Source: Pampus argenteus
Taxonomy: Eukaryota > Chordata > Actinopteri > Scombriformes > Stromateidae
DNA length: 64,000 nt
Assembly: GCA_036937835.1 (NCBI GenBank)
Contig: CM072879.1
Location: forward strand, 15,927,001 to 15,991,000
Reading direction: 5' to 3'
Both the position numbers and the translations under genes were made by a program. Each line of letters begins with the position of its first letter. Positions within the stretch are counted from its first letter, which is position 1. Of the stretch, positions 1 through 12,777 are shown piece by piece. A model generated the notes under the pieces. The model saw nothing but the letters and a program-made list of their open reading frames with translations, searched no databases and was not told the origin of the DNA.

Positions 1-1846
1 ACACAGTTTGTTCCTTAGTTACATTATAAATCCTGTGCATTACACTGGAGTTCAGGTTAAAGGACAAACTCAGAAGTCTTTGTTAAGGTGTCTTGTCAGG
101 TGCCCAAATGCATGTATCTCTCTTGCATGTATCTTTACAGTCTTTAAAGTCAGTCTTTTTTTGGGCTATATTCCATCGTTTTGTTACGATCCTTCCACTG
201 AAGCTGAACAGGAAAACAATGTTTTACTAAAACATAAGGATATCAACTTTATTTGACCAACTCAAATCACTGAAGCCTCACTTGTTGAGTTGTTTCAATA
301 GAAAGTCATTTCAAAAGACTTTACTTGAACTTACTTGATTTCAATTCAATATTGCACATTTTAGTTTAAATTCCATTCAGTGTGGTTCTCTGGACAATAA
401 TTACTGGATTAGTTCAAACCAGTAAACATTAGAAGGTAGATATAATAATATAAGTTATCCAATATGTAGCACTATACCTAGTGTAAGCGTCGCCTCAGGC
501 AAATCTTCAGATTAGTTCATTGCTGCAGCCTTGCCATTTATTTTCCTTGTCAAAAGGTTGTTTGGGCACATTTCTGAGTTCGTTATGGTCCCTGAAGTGG
601 ATCTTTTTGGTGTCTGCCCTCTATACAGTATCAAAGGCTTCAGCTTCATTATGGCATGTTATGATGTGTGCTGAGCTGACAGGACCTCATACTGCTATAA
701 CACTCGGATGAATAATCTCTGTTTCATGATGAGAGACAAATCAGGGTTTAATAAATGAATATTCGAAATACAATGAAGAACATTTTCTCCCACTTGGCTT
801 TATACAACAGTTGAATGAAAAGTGGAAAAAAAAAATCAGGCAAACACAGTTGACAGAGTGGATCTGAAAGCCTGAAATGATAATAGACGCTGGCAAAATC
901 TCCAGAACAATAACAGAGAGGCTAAGCGGGCAGCCGAGAGAATGAAATCCATGAATACCTATGAAAGGGTTTGATTTTCTCAGAAAACCAAATCCATCTT
1001 GCTTTCAGTGTAGGTTAAATAGGAGATGTTTGCAGTCCAAGGAAATTCCCATGGTGGACTAGAACCCTGTTGTTTCCATGAGAAAGAGGAAACCGGGCCT
1101 ACGCGGATACAACGGAGGGCTGTAGCCCACGGGCCTGTGTGAGCTGGAGGTCGTCCAAGTGTGACGGGTTCTGACAGTTAAAGATCTGCTGAGCGATTAG
1201 CGCACATATGACTCCCCAAGGAGCAAAGTGGGTGTTTTCCTGATCCTCTCTCCTCGTCAGTTGCATCGGTTTTCTCTGAGCAAACTGTCAGACTGGAAAA
1301 TGTCACTTACTCATTTTCTTACTGATGAACACTGACAGCTGTGTCTTTGGCAACATAAGCTTTTTTTTTTTTTAATCATCTACCTTTTTCTGTCTCTTTT
1401 CTTTCATCACTTATTTTTCCAGTAACCGATATTTAAGCTGCTAACCTAGCATCGCACATTTGGTATTTGTAAAAAAAAAAAATCCCTTTAATATATAGTA
1501 TTCTATTCAACAACGCACTTTAGGCCATTTTGACTGAATTATTAGATACGTTAAGGGCAATTTCCTTCGTGACATATTACAGTGGATGGACTGCTTCCAC
1601 AGAATTGTAAGCACTGGATATATCAACGCCAATCGCTGACAGATTTAGTGTAAGGATTAATTTCACCCTTTAAAGTTTGACTGACATTAACAAAGTTGTA
1701 TTAATTGTCCTTCATTGCAATTCAATTTTCATAAAACCTTCCAACATAACACTCAAACCATTAGTTCGATTACTCACTACTCATTAATACAGTCCAACAT
1801 GTGCACCCACACATACAAACACGCACAGCCATGCACGCGTGCGCAT
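1..1846. other. No gene seen; low-repeat non-coding DNA
   Basis: Only short chance frames are present, with no recognisable protein, RNA gene or transposon. Short A/T homopolymers occur, such as near 1361 and 1471. The interval 880-1260 is less repetitive and somewhat GC-richer, but I see no motif that identifies it. Confidence 0.5.
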
Positions 1847-1863
1847 ACACACACACACACACA
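1847..1863. repeat. (CA)n microsatellite
   Basis: Uninterrupted AC dinucleotide run. Confidence 0.9.
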
Positions 1864-1889
1864 TGCGCTTTGTCCAGTTCCACGTCAGT

Positions 1890-2110
1890 TAATGTGTAAT
1901 TAGATGGCGCTTAATTTGCATTTTTAATTAAGCAGTGTAAATGGGGATACAAGGCTCAGATATTGGTGTGGTATTTAATGGTGTAGAGGCAATCGACGAG
2001 ATGACTGTTAATTAGAGATGCGCAGTCTGATTGCTTTCTGCTATCTAATGAATTCTCTGCCAGGATAAATGACTTTGATCTAATGGACATGGTCCCAATG
2101 AACCCAGTGG
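1890..2110. promoter_or_regulatory. Candidate conserved non-coding element (enhancer-like)
   Basis: The block combines TAATTA homeodomain sites (1899-1904, 1925-1930, and a TTAATTAG near 2009) with a perfect POU octamer ATTTGCAT (1914-1921). Low-repeat sequence continues to about 2110. This motif density and texture are typical of vertebrate developmental enhancers, but conservation cannot be assessed here. No coding frame is present. Confidence 0.3.
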
Positions 2111-3744
2111 ACCACCAGCTTTAATCACAGCAAAAAAGTTTAGTTTACTCTACTCCATTAGTGAAATCACTTATCATATATTTAGCAGAAATGCAGTATG
2201 TGTGCATGGCTACAACACAGTATAATTTAGTGTATGCAGTGGTTACTATACATACAAATGTGCTGCCGTCAAAAAATTCTGGATGGAGCGTTCGAATGGG
2301 GATAAAGGCGCGTGCTTTCAAACCATCTGACCGATCGTTGCGTGAAGTGGCCGTGATTAGTCTCCCTATTACGATTTTAAGAAACAGGGTTTCAGACACT
2401 GAAACACAGACACTCACTTTGTTTAAAGCTGATCTGGACCTCTGATTTTCAGAAGAAAAAGGTTTTGGGAATCTTATGGTAATTACATGATTTTGTATTA
2501 AATCTTCATACCATCAAATGAAAGCACACATTAATGATTGGTATCGGAAAAAATAATGAGAATGCCATGCAATTTGTCCCATACAACTCTGGATATAAAC
2601 TGTATTGTGCTATAGTCTGATTTAAATTGTTAAAGATCCAATTTAGATATGTTTGAAGACCAAATACTCTGCTTCGATTAAAAATTTGTGTCCGAGTATT
2701 GTTTTTTCCCCCCATTGTGTTGCCACAAATCATGCTTGCAAGTACACGCCTTCAACTCAGAAGTTCTGTGAACACAAGGAAGCTTTCCACTTTCATCAGA
2801 TAAATGTCAAACCAGCCTTCAAGTGTCAAGCACACAGTTTAGTAATTCACTCCCATTCATACTGAGGTCCACATCAATATCCTATTTTTACCACATAACC
2901 CTCTGGAGGCTTTGTAGAAATTTGAACAAATAACTGAGAAAATAGTTTGTATTGAAAGTAACACAGCTATGATTGTATTGATTTTTTTTTTTTTCGTAAC
3001 TGGCCATCAGTGCCAACTGCACATTTCTCACAACTGTCATCCAGAAATTTCTCACAACCATTTTGAGATGCAGTTTATATCCCACAAGCCTTTGTTGGTG
3101 AAGATGACATAAAAAAGCAGAATAAAAGCATCCTTTTTTGTTTGTTGGAGACATTTCTGTGGGTACAGCTTTTCTTCACTTGTCCTTTTTTCCCCTCCAG
3201 TTCCAAAAGACCACGATCCATGATGATAAGGACATAAGGCAGGGTGACCTTACCAGAACGCAGTATGTTTTTTTGGTTTTTTTTTACATTTATCACAAGG
3301 GTAAGGTCAGGGTGATCTAACACACACAGGATGTTATGGCGTGTGAACGTGCTGAGTGTCATGACTGGTCTATTCCATATTTGACAGCTGCGTGCAAACA
3401 CCTACCTATGTGTGGTCACAATTAAGTTGCTATTATTTTATTATGAATTTAAGCTTTATTTAATAAGTGTAGCTCTTTGTCACCAAAGCGCTAGTGTAAG
3501 GCTTTTGACAGAGTCTGCTGAACCAACACAGTTTATAGACCATGTAAGAAACTGTATGTGTTGGGTTAGGTTGAAAAACCTTTTTGTTAGCTTCCATAAG
3601 GAAACAATGACAAAAAATGGTGGCTTTACTGTCTGCGTTAATACTGCTTAGTCAAGGGTTTTGTGTGAATTATAACACTATATTGACACTGACAAAATAG
3701 ATCTATGGACAGGATATTGTCATGTCCATGAAATTCAAACCTAG
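2111..3744. other. No gene seen; includes a small CpG-rich block
   Basis: About 2262-2380 is unusually rich in CpG for this window, with about eight CpGs in 120 bp. It is open on both strands, but neither translation matches a family I recognise. It could be a relic of a mobile element. The remainder is AT-rich with no identifiable content. Confidence 0.4.
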
Positions 3745-4250
3745 CTGGAAATGATGTTATACGTGGACCCCCATCTAGTCACAACGTCTTGTTTTAAGGT
3801 ATGTTGAGGCAGATTTAGTTCTACTTGCTTTTTTTGCCAGCCCCCTGCTTCTCTTCCTCTGGCTTCACTGCAGCATCCATTTGTTCAATCTTCAGAGCCT
3901 TTCCAAGTGCAAGATTTTTAAATTATGCCTTCATTTCCCATGCTGGTGTTATGAAGTGAGCTGCTAAGCTTCTATAGCGGCGTCCAGTATTACTGGTCCA
4001 GAGATCAGTAGTAAATATAAAGTGTTCAGCTTCAGCCAAACAGCTGACAATGTCAGCTTTTACTTTCAGGTACATGTTTGGGATTTCTTTATCAGAAAAT
4101 TGATGTCTTCTTGGGATTTTGGAGCAACTGTTTTTGTCAGTGCTTTAAAAGCTTGGCCTCTCCTTTGCTGTTGAAGTAAGCCAATGATTTAATGACGTCC
4201 TTATCCTGACATGCACTCGCCATGTTTGATTTTCTTTTCTTCTCCATTGA
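3745..4250 (-). pseudogene. Decayed ZBED-like hAT transposase fragment
   Basis: Three-frame reading of the minus strand gives hAT/ZBED transposase similarity broken by frameshifts and stops. The best stretch, about 4099-3923, contains DKEIPNMY, then the catalytic-type segment FTTDLWTSN (Asp codon 4006-4004), then a SLAAHF-like strand, and ends at an in-frame TAA (3925-3923). A second block in another frame, about 3820-3750, reads QHTLKQDVVTRWGSTYN, which in intact family members lies much further along, so an internal deletion is implied. Upstream, about 4250-4100, there are traces in shifted frames. No terminal inverted repeats were found. It is unrelated in sequence detail to the intact hAT-derived gene at 16.9-18.7 kb, so it represents a separate family. 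It is non-functional as it stands. Confidence 0.75.
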
Positions 4251-4281
4251 CTTAAACAGCATTAGATGACCTGAATTCCTG

Positions 4282-4307
4282 TCTCTCTCTCTCTCTCTCT
4301 TTCTCTC
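4282..4307. repeat. (CT)n microsatellite
   Basis: CT dinucleotide run with one T interruption near 4301. Confidence 0.9.
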
Positions 4308-4310
4308 ACT

Positions 4311-4691
4311 TCATGCTGCCTAACAAATAAGCAGGAGAGAGAAAGTACTGTCAGGCCCAACGCCATGATAACTTAGCATTAACTACACTACTAAGACCTT
4401 AATGTAAAATTTCCCATTTCAGGGCTTGTAAACTAACCGCAACTCTACTGTGGCGAAATCTGCAGGAAGATAGAGACTGGGGTGTCCACCAACACCTTGT
4501 ATTTTTTTGCAAAAGTCAAATAACACAAACACACACACACCCATTCTCACACACACAGTGAGTAGCAAAGCCACATTACCATCCAAAGAGAACCTTGAGT
4601 GAGTCCAAAATAGCTTTCATTCAGCAGAGTCGATGCTGCTCTTTGGCCTCTTTCATCAGCATTTCTCCCTCACTAACAACTATGAGCAGCA

Positions 4692-4790
<99 letters not shown>

Positions 4791-6904
4791 TCAGAAGTAC
4801 AAGCATATCCCTCTGCCCTTGTTAAAAATGCATGAGCACTGGCATCCCATTTGGATAGAGAGTGGCAAAGCAGTGGAGGTTGGGATGGCAGGGTGACATA
4901 TCGGACAAAATGTTGGACTCAGTCATCCTCTTAAAGAGCTCTGAGGGGGATGAAATGAAATTACGGATCACCGAGAAAAGAAAGCCTTGGTGGCTTATTT
5001 GAAAAATGAGGAAAGAAAAAAAAAAAAGAGATGCAATTATCATTAACAAATGCAACAGGTGGAGAACGCCCTCATGAGCTATCACCATGGTGAATGTGCG
5101 TCGTTAGGGAGTGCTAAAGAAAGGCAGCCAATCATGATGGAAAGTTGATTTCTGGGACAGAGAAGGATTTATATATATATATATATAAGGAATTATAAAT
5201 TAAAGCTGGTGGAGATTTCATGCTGAGCAGCTCATATTCGCGCTGAAATGAACCAGAAAGGAAATCTGTATTTAATGTTCACTGTGTGATTAAAGATTTA
5301 ACTGACTTTTGAACCCCTTGGTTGACTTTGAGTTGTTGTTTGACAACCCCTCCACCACCACCCCCTCCACCACCACCACAAAAAAAAAAAACATGGTGTC
5401 ATTTCACCCCCGAAGAATTGAGCTCACTGCAATAAAAAAAGTAAAGTCAGTGAAAAACCTCTGACCAGAACGCCCAGAAAGTGATCTAAAACACGAACAC
5501 ATTTATGAGTGGAGGGACTAAAACACACATAAATGAGCCACATCATTGCAGTAGATGGATGCCATCAGAGGTGTAGTGGTGCGTATATATGGCAGTTACA
5601 CGGCATATAGCCACCTCTGTAAAGAGGGATTTATTGTATACCTACCTAAAAATAGCCACAGATAAGTATTACTGCCCATCTTGTTGAGAAAGACTGCAGC
5701 CAATCATGTGACAATCTTCCGTAATCTGTGACATTTACTGCTTATTTGTTCCTTTATGGTAAGTACATCCTTTCAGGCAACACTAGTACACCAGTAAAAT
5801 GGCACCAAGCTTTAAGAGAAGCACCTTTTTTTAAAAGGACAAACACATTTTTCCTACCTTACTGTAGCTCCACGAAAAGTTAACTTGCTTAACTGGCACA
5901 CACAACTGAAGCAAATGCACCAAGTAATTAAAATTAAAAATTTACTAATTTCCAACATATGAACAATGGAGCACAGTGAAATCACAGTATACCTTCCTAC
6001 CAAGACACCAATAACCAGGGTGCACTAGGTGTTTAGCGCCCCTGAGCATCAACAGAACAGTTTGAGTCTGACAGGGCACCTTCGTCACATCACTCTTTCC
6101 TTTGTTTCCCACACCACTGGGTGACATGCTGTCATTATGATAAACACAAAATATGTGTTAATCCGCCACAGCCGAATAATCAGACTTAACTGCTACTTTG
6201 TTTGACTTGAGGCTAATTCATTCCACTGACATTGTGTTCATGCTAGCTAACTTTCACTTCACTTTAAATGCCGCCTCTGATGAGACAATCATGACTGATG
6301 ACATCTCTGGGTATGAATTGAAGTCAAATCCTGTCAGCCTTGTTAAACCCGTGAGCCATGGAGGTGTGTGATTTGTCACGGTCTTTGTAGTCAGCTGAGT
6401 GGTGATGATTCGATGCTTCACATTAACTTTATATGTATCTGCGCCCACTGACAGTCTGTCTGAGGACTTGAGCAGTGGTAGGTCTCTGTTTGAAAGCTTC
6501 TTACTGGAAAGAAGTACTGGCTGGTGTCCATCTGACATGTGGCCGGCTGACTGGTCGGCTGGCTCAGAGACGTACCCTGCAGCTTGTAAAAGACGTGACT
6601 CGGCCTACGCCTCAGTTTGCTCAGCCTCCAAGCCATGTTTCTTTCTTCTGGGTTGCCAAGGTAACGCCAGGGCTGAAAGGAAAACATCCCACTTACTGTC
6701 TATACAGCTGAGAGAGAAGAAACAGAGAGAAAAACCAACGGTGAAAGCAGACCAGACTGAGTCTACTACGATTCAGGTGCAGTAAGTGTTATCACAGTGG
6801 TATGTGGTGCTGTATATTTCCAGTCAATGGTTTTTATTGTCCCCCTTCCAATTCTATGAAACATGTTCTCGTAAACTGACACTCTTGATGGCGCACCTGT
6901 GGGG
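4311..6904. other. No gene seen
   Basis: Apart from the compound microsatellite at 4694-4790 and a short (AT)n run at 5170-5187, nothing is identifiable. The 128-codon frame at 6399-6785 has no recognisable domain and I treat it as chance. Confidence 0.5.
4694..4790. repeat. Compound (CA)n-(ACACAT)n-(CA)n microsatellite
   Basis: A pure CA tract passes into about seven ACACAT hexamer units (about 4725-4768) and returns to pure CA. The apparent Thr-His and Tyr-Thr repeat proteins encoded here are artefacts of the repeat. Confidence 0.95.
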
Positions 6905-6952
6905 CAGCGTGTGAATGTGCTCTTTCTTAATATGAAAGAGCCACACACGCTG
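6905..6952. other. Strong imperfect hairpin (unassigned)
   Basis: The left arm 6905-6926 starts CAGCGTGTG and ends GCTCTTTC. The right arm 6934-6952 is its reverse complement: GAAAGAGC, then a short bulge, then CACACGCTG. The loop is 7 nt (6927-6933). Pairing is 9 bp plus 8 bp, separated by a 5-versus-2 nt internal loop. It could be a structured RNA, a cruciform, or a remnant of a short inverted-repeat element. The stem is shorter than a typical pre-miRNA and I recognise no known miRNA in it. Confidence 0.5.
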
Positions 6953-9900
6953 TCAGACGCTAACATGACGAACCGCAGAACAAACTGCAAGACCTCGGGA
7001 TTTTTTGAGAAAAGCGCCCGCTGAAATAACATCAAAATAAGGAGACAGAATTCAAAATGCTACCACATATGCCACTTTTTCCTGCTCTATCCATATAAAA
7101 TCTCCTGTATCCGTTTTATTTCTATGCCTGAATCCTAAATGTCAGCAGCGTTTATTGGTCACTAGAGCAGAGAGTCATCAGTCACACTAAATACTGCTGA
7201 ATGCTGTGTCATTCATTTGCCCCAGCAATCCTCCAAAAAAAAAAAGACATTTTAATCCCACAGCGAGTGGGAAGTATAGCATTAAATGTAATATTTTTAT
7301 AGTGACATGCTAAACCCCAAGAGGGATTACGAGGGTGCTGACAATGTGAGTTAGCGTTTTCTATGAATCCCAAATGAGAAAGTGGCTCATGTGATCATTC
7401 CTGCCTCATCTCAGCACGTAGATATTACCACTAGCATTTCACAGAAGTTGCAGAATCAATGGAAACCCAAAGTCCTGCTAGAAAGATACAGTATTTTAAG
7501 CAGGGATAAATCTGATAAGCTTTATTTCTAAGGAGAATGAATGTGTCATTACAATACCGGCTCTACTATGGCTCTCCCACTCTTGTAACAGAAGATAAAA
7601 ATAATAATAATAATAATACATGTATTTCACATTCAATCAACAAGATGTGCTGAAATACTGAATGAGGAAACAGCTTGTCAGTGTGTTAAACTTTCCTGTC
7701 TTATTCAACGGCAAATGAATACAAATTTTGACACGCTTGAATTCACAGGTTGATGTCTTTTTGTCAGCGTCAAGTGACAAAGCGACACCGACACCCACGA
7801 ATGTTTCTCACCAAAAAGAAGCAGCGATAGTTTTAAAAAATGTGACAAATTTACTGACGTGTTAAAAAAAAAAGGATGGAAAATAAAGTCTTATTTATCA
7901 TTTAAGCTGCTATTACTTGATATAGCAGACATTGATTTAAGGATTCATGGTGCGGAAAATATAAATTTATTGTGACAACATTCACATTTTGCCGATTTGA
8001 TGTCATTCATTATTTAGGCTTTAACTGATCTATTCAATTTGACTCTGTCTCATTTTAGCACCCAGTTATCTAAACGAAGAATGGCTTCTCGTTAAAATGC
8101 TCTGCTTTGCTACGTCCTGCCCCCTTCAGTTACTGTTGCTACGCCTGTCATCTTCTTCATAATTTTTTTTTAAAACAATGGATCCTTGATTTCAGACGGA
8201 GGTGAAGACAAAAGCTGTCTTCTCATTTCTAGCAACCATCAATTTTGACATCTGAAAAAACAACTAATGCTAGCTACCCAATTAAAGGTATACATTAGCT
8301 CTGAGAGTTGGTTGAAAATGGCATCTCGGGCTGCATTTTCCTTTTTTTTTCAGGTAGCTAAATATAATTTAATGTCAATCATATTTGTAGGATGTAGTCT
8401 ACAAATATGCTAATAACAAAAAAAAAAACCCTGACTATCTCCTGTTTAAGAATATATAAATCAATTTAAGTAAAGAGGGCTCATACAATGGATGAAGCTA
8501 TAAAAAAGTTCCTTTAATGTCACTTTAACTTAGAGTGGATGAATCTTTTTGGGACAAAACACTAATAATGCATCACCCATAACAATATTGGAAGATGGCA
8601 CGAGAAATATTCAACATTTGTAAGTGAGTGAATATTCAGTGACACATACTTGCTCCTTTGTGAGACAGAGCGTGTCAGTCGGTTGGATCGTTTTCCTCCA
8701 GATTGGACTTGTGCGGAAAAAAAGAACATTTTAGACTGTGGAGACTCAAGACAGATAAAAGTCTGCAAATGCCACAAATGCCTTTACAGAGCAGATTCGC
8801 CCAGAGACAGATGGACACACGGCCGTTTGTTAACCATGTGAAGTTTGGATTTACAAAACCAGATCGTACAATATTTTACCCCAGATTTTCAGTGCTGTCT
8901 TATTGCCTTCCTTTAGAAATAATTGTTTTGGAATTCAGAAAAAGGCTTTTTATCTGTGTAGCAAAAAATAGTCTCTTTTAAAAAGGTCAAATTTCCAGAA
9001 AGAAGAAAGATCTCACGTTGTCTTTATTTGTTCACTTTACCTTTAATTAATAACTATATTGAGACTAGCTGTCAGGTTCTCTTTTGATATTTAGACTTAA
9101 CACCCACATTACTAAGAAACTAGAACTCAGACAAGATTTTTTTTATTGTCACAAATAGCTGGAGGATGTGATGTTATGTTACAGGTAAATTTCTACCTAC
9201 GCATTTACAGTACAGTACAGTGTGTATGTATGACAAAGTAGTTTTTCTTTGGCCATCATTGCCATACTTTTCTGTTAATTAATTAAATCATACTTTAGTA
9301 TACTTATACCTATGTCGGTAAACTTACAGTTTAACGTAGAAGTTAAGAAACGTCTGTGCTGGTTGGATAGTCTGAGGTACGTTTAACAGTGTTACTTTTT
9401 ATCCTGTGTAATTTAAGTTTTTATTACACGTGCTTATGTATATAAAGCATTGTGTACAGTATATGGTGGTAGTAATTTGAACTGTTTTCTTTAGTCAATT
9501 GTCAATAGTGCTATGATGCACGTGATCCCCTGACCTTATTCATTGCTGCAAATTAACAGTGCGAGACAAACAGACAACAAAGAGGACTTCTAATGAGGGA
9601 TCTTTGCATTTTCTTTCTTTTTTTTAAAAAAAATCCTCGTCGTCCTGTTTGCGGGCCTGAGTGACCGAGCATTCATATTTATCACACGCCTCAGAGTAAT
9701 GATTTATCCAAGTCCCTGAGACCTTTTCAATCGGTGCATTCCTGACCACAAAACTGGGGTTAAATCATAATGTCATATCCTGCTGTGCTTAGGTTACAGT
9801 GACTGCTTGTAGTATGCTTACCCAGAACTTCAGGGTCAGAGGAGACTGAACCATATAGCACCCTGTCAGCAGAGGAGGGAGGGTATGTCAACATGTGGTT

Positions 9901-12082
9901 ACACACCTGTAATAACATGCTGTCCACCTTTTATACACACTGTCACGCACCTGTAAGCCACAGTCTGGCCGAGTCAGCTTTTTATTTGCTTGCATAGCCT
10001 TGCTTTTTTTGATCACCCAATCTCCCTCCGCAGCCAACAGACAGCACATTCAACCCACAGAAATAAAACACGTATTGCAGTGGTGATCGCTCAGTTCGGA
10101 TTTTCATTGGGATTATTTTCCATCTTCTTACAGACAGTACATTGTGTAAATGATGGAAAATACAGTGATTGCCATAAGAAACACAGACATGGTGTCCTCA
10201 ATTTTCTAACCTCCAGCTGTGATGCCAAATAATCTAAATATACTAAAGTATCTCCAAAACTCATAAAACTACACTAACTATTATAAAAACAAAGATTCTG
10301 GATGATTTATATGCGTCTTATTACTTTGTCTAATAACACAGGCTCACCCTAACCATTGTTGCCACAGATTAGGAAATCAGTGGATGATGCAATGTGGACC
10401 TCACAGGTTGTGTGTAATGACATATGAGGTGACGGGAAAGCAAACAGACGCCATTACGGTGTGTTTGCTCATTCAGGGTGAGGCTGACGATCATCACTAT
10501 AAATATATCAGCGCCTCTGAAAAATCCATCTCGACATGATCAAAGGCTCACAGGGGTTGATGGAAAACATTCCAGAAATGGGGAAAACGATGAGAAAAAT
10601 GGGACTTCCCGAAGATGTGAAACAGATACTATTCATCCTCTCTATCTCCTTTCCCACATCTACTCTCTAAAACCTCCCATTGGAGTCCACCAAAATCTTT
10701 ACAATGATGGCAAAGTAAAAATCATTTTGACAAGATGGATGAAGTTTGATGCCTCCTGACAATTCCCAGGAATCTATACGTCAATCTGGATGAACATTAT
10801 ATCCCCAACAAAAAAAAAGAAATAAATTTTTCCTACTTTTGGAGCAGAGGGAAGAATCTGGCTCATTCACTTGGCCTCAATAATGAGCTGGATGAAAATC
10901 AATACACCCTCTCTAATTCAGTGTGTGTGTTTGGTTATAATTAGCTTATAAAACATACAAACTTCTGTAGTGGTTCATCTGGCTCAGAACACACAATCTG
11001 CGCCTCAGAAACAATAAAAAAAAAATACATTAAAAAAAACAGTTTAAAACTGAAACAGATAAATATTTCTACAGAACGTTCCTTATTTTGCCAAGTCGTT
11101 TATCTCCCTCTTTTCTTTGCCCACCAAAGGGGCCTTGGTGGTTGTAAGTGGTTATAATTGTACATCTGGTAGCAGTTAAAGCAGTGTACTTGGCACGACC
11201 AACATTTCTTCTGCTCAAAAAAAGAGCAGCGACACGTTCCAAGAGTAGCTCGGACCCAGCTCAGTTCTCTCACTTCACCTTCCTGGATGGAAACAAAAGA
11301 GCTGTTTGACTCAAAGTAAGACAACCTTTGGCCTTCGTGGGAGGGAAGATGTCTCCAGACTCCCCTTATATCTTTGCTTTGATTTCGTTTCTGAATCCTC
11401 AAATGTTGTTGAGTGAGCACGTGAGCAGAAAAATGCGGATAAAAAAGAGACGAGGAGAAGGCAAGGAGGTGAAGTGGACGTATGAGATAAAGAAACAGGA
11501 GATGAAAACATGTAGCAAATCAGATTCAAGCCCTGTCTTCTACGCAGATTTCTCCAACACCTTTAAATAATAATGTTGTTTTCGGTTTGCAAATGGCAGG
11601 GAGGCACTGAGTGTTTGAACAGCTGAGGCTAAGAAACCTCTATCTTTAAACAGGCTTTGTTTCCCTTCAAGTCTTTGCTATTACCCCAAACAAAATGATT
11701 TTTCAAAGGATGAAATCGACAGACCTTCTATACAGCGCAAGTGGCATCATTCCCAACAAAGTCATTACTATTTAGGTTATTTCATGCCCATTTCCCACCC
11801 CAGATGAGTCCCTCAGTTTTCAGCTAAAACCATTGTTTGCTGAAATAAAATGAAGTTGTATGTGATGCCAGCTCCTACCAAGTACTCATGCAAACGAAAA
11901 TCACACATCAGCTCATAACAACAAACCAATTCCAGACAACAATCCAGATGTTGCTTGATGAAAGCAGTTGAAACAAAGAAATTCAAATTGAGAAATTCAA
12001 TAAAGTGCTTTCTACAAGCCAACCGTTTATGTTTTGCCATGACATAATCACGTACTTATATTATCGGCATAAATGCTTAAAG
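6953..12082. other. No gene seen
   Basis: Long non-coding interval with an (AAT)n run at 7598-7618, several poly(A)/poly(T) tracts, and no recognisable exon. Short frames, for example around 8560-8980 and 11100-11570, match no family I know. The stretch 7900-8110 is low-repeat and might be conserved, but I have no specific evidence. Confidence 0.45.
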
Positions 12083-12643
12083 CTATAATCGATATTTTTC
12101 CTATTAACAATGTATCAAATGACAATATGCAACCTCAGAGTTGTCATTCGTAGTGACGAAGCTGCAGAAAACTACCCGACTCCGACCCGAATCACCCGAC
12201 TATGGAGATCCCCCTCGGCGCAGCTATAACATGTTTCAACTCATTGTTTAGCTGTTTAGTTTCACTCTCACCGCCTTCGTAATGTTGTTTTCGTTCACAG
12301 CAGGCAGCTGTTTTCAGAGTTAAAGCTCTAAAAACCAACAAAGACACAGTTAACGACTAGCAGATGAACACAGTGGATCATTTTGCAGCTACAAGGACAT
12401 ATATTTCTCTTAGGAGTTGACAGAGATTAAAAAAAAAAAAGACAGGACTAAAAGAGTGTGAATACTGGACATTCATAAGCTGGACAGAAAACATGAATGA
12501 TAACGTTGCTCCTTAACTGATGGATGTGTAAAGAATAAACTGTTGCTAACCAGTTCGCCATATCATCTTAAAAAGGTTATACGTCAGTGTTGCGTTCACA
12601 ACTGGTTTCCGCTGCCCCCAAGTGGCAAAAACATCAGTTAAAG
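12083..12643. mobile_element. Candidate MITE-like element with imperfect terminal inverted repeats
   Basis: The left end 12083-12099 and the reverse complement of the right end 12627-12643 agree at 13 of 17 positions (CTATAATCGATATTTTT against CTTTAACTGATGTTTTT). The interior has no coding capacity and its texture resembles interspersed repeats I associate with teleosts. No clear target-site duplication was found. A CTCF-like motif lies near its right end (12611-12625). Confidence 0.4.
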
Positions 12644-12754
12644 CAGGTTTCAATATGTATAATCACAGTTATTAACTTCTTCTGTGGGTTGCCTAATAAT
12701 CCCTGTAACTGGGTCAGCCTACTTGGTGCTTGCTGTACAGGTTTATAGTGCTCC

Positions 12755-12777
12755 CGAAAAAAAAAAAAAAAAAAAAT
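12755..12777 (+). repeat. Poly(A) tract
   Basis: An uninterrupted adenine run of roughly 20 nt. It may be a retroposon tail, but no recognisable SINE or LINE body precedes it. Confidence 0.7.

Noticed and set aside
4595..4896. Thr-His and Tyr-Thr repeat proteins
   Set aside because: They are translations of the CA/ACACAT microsatellite.
6399..6785. 128-codon plus-strand frame
   Set aside because: No domain recognised, overlapping frames are open on the other strand, and no gene signals were found.
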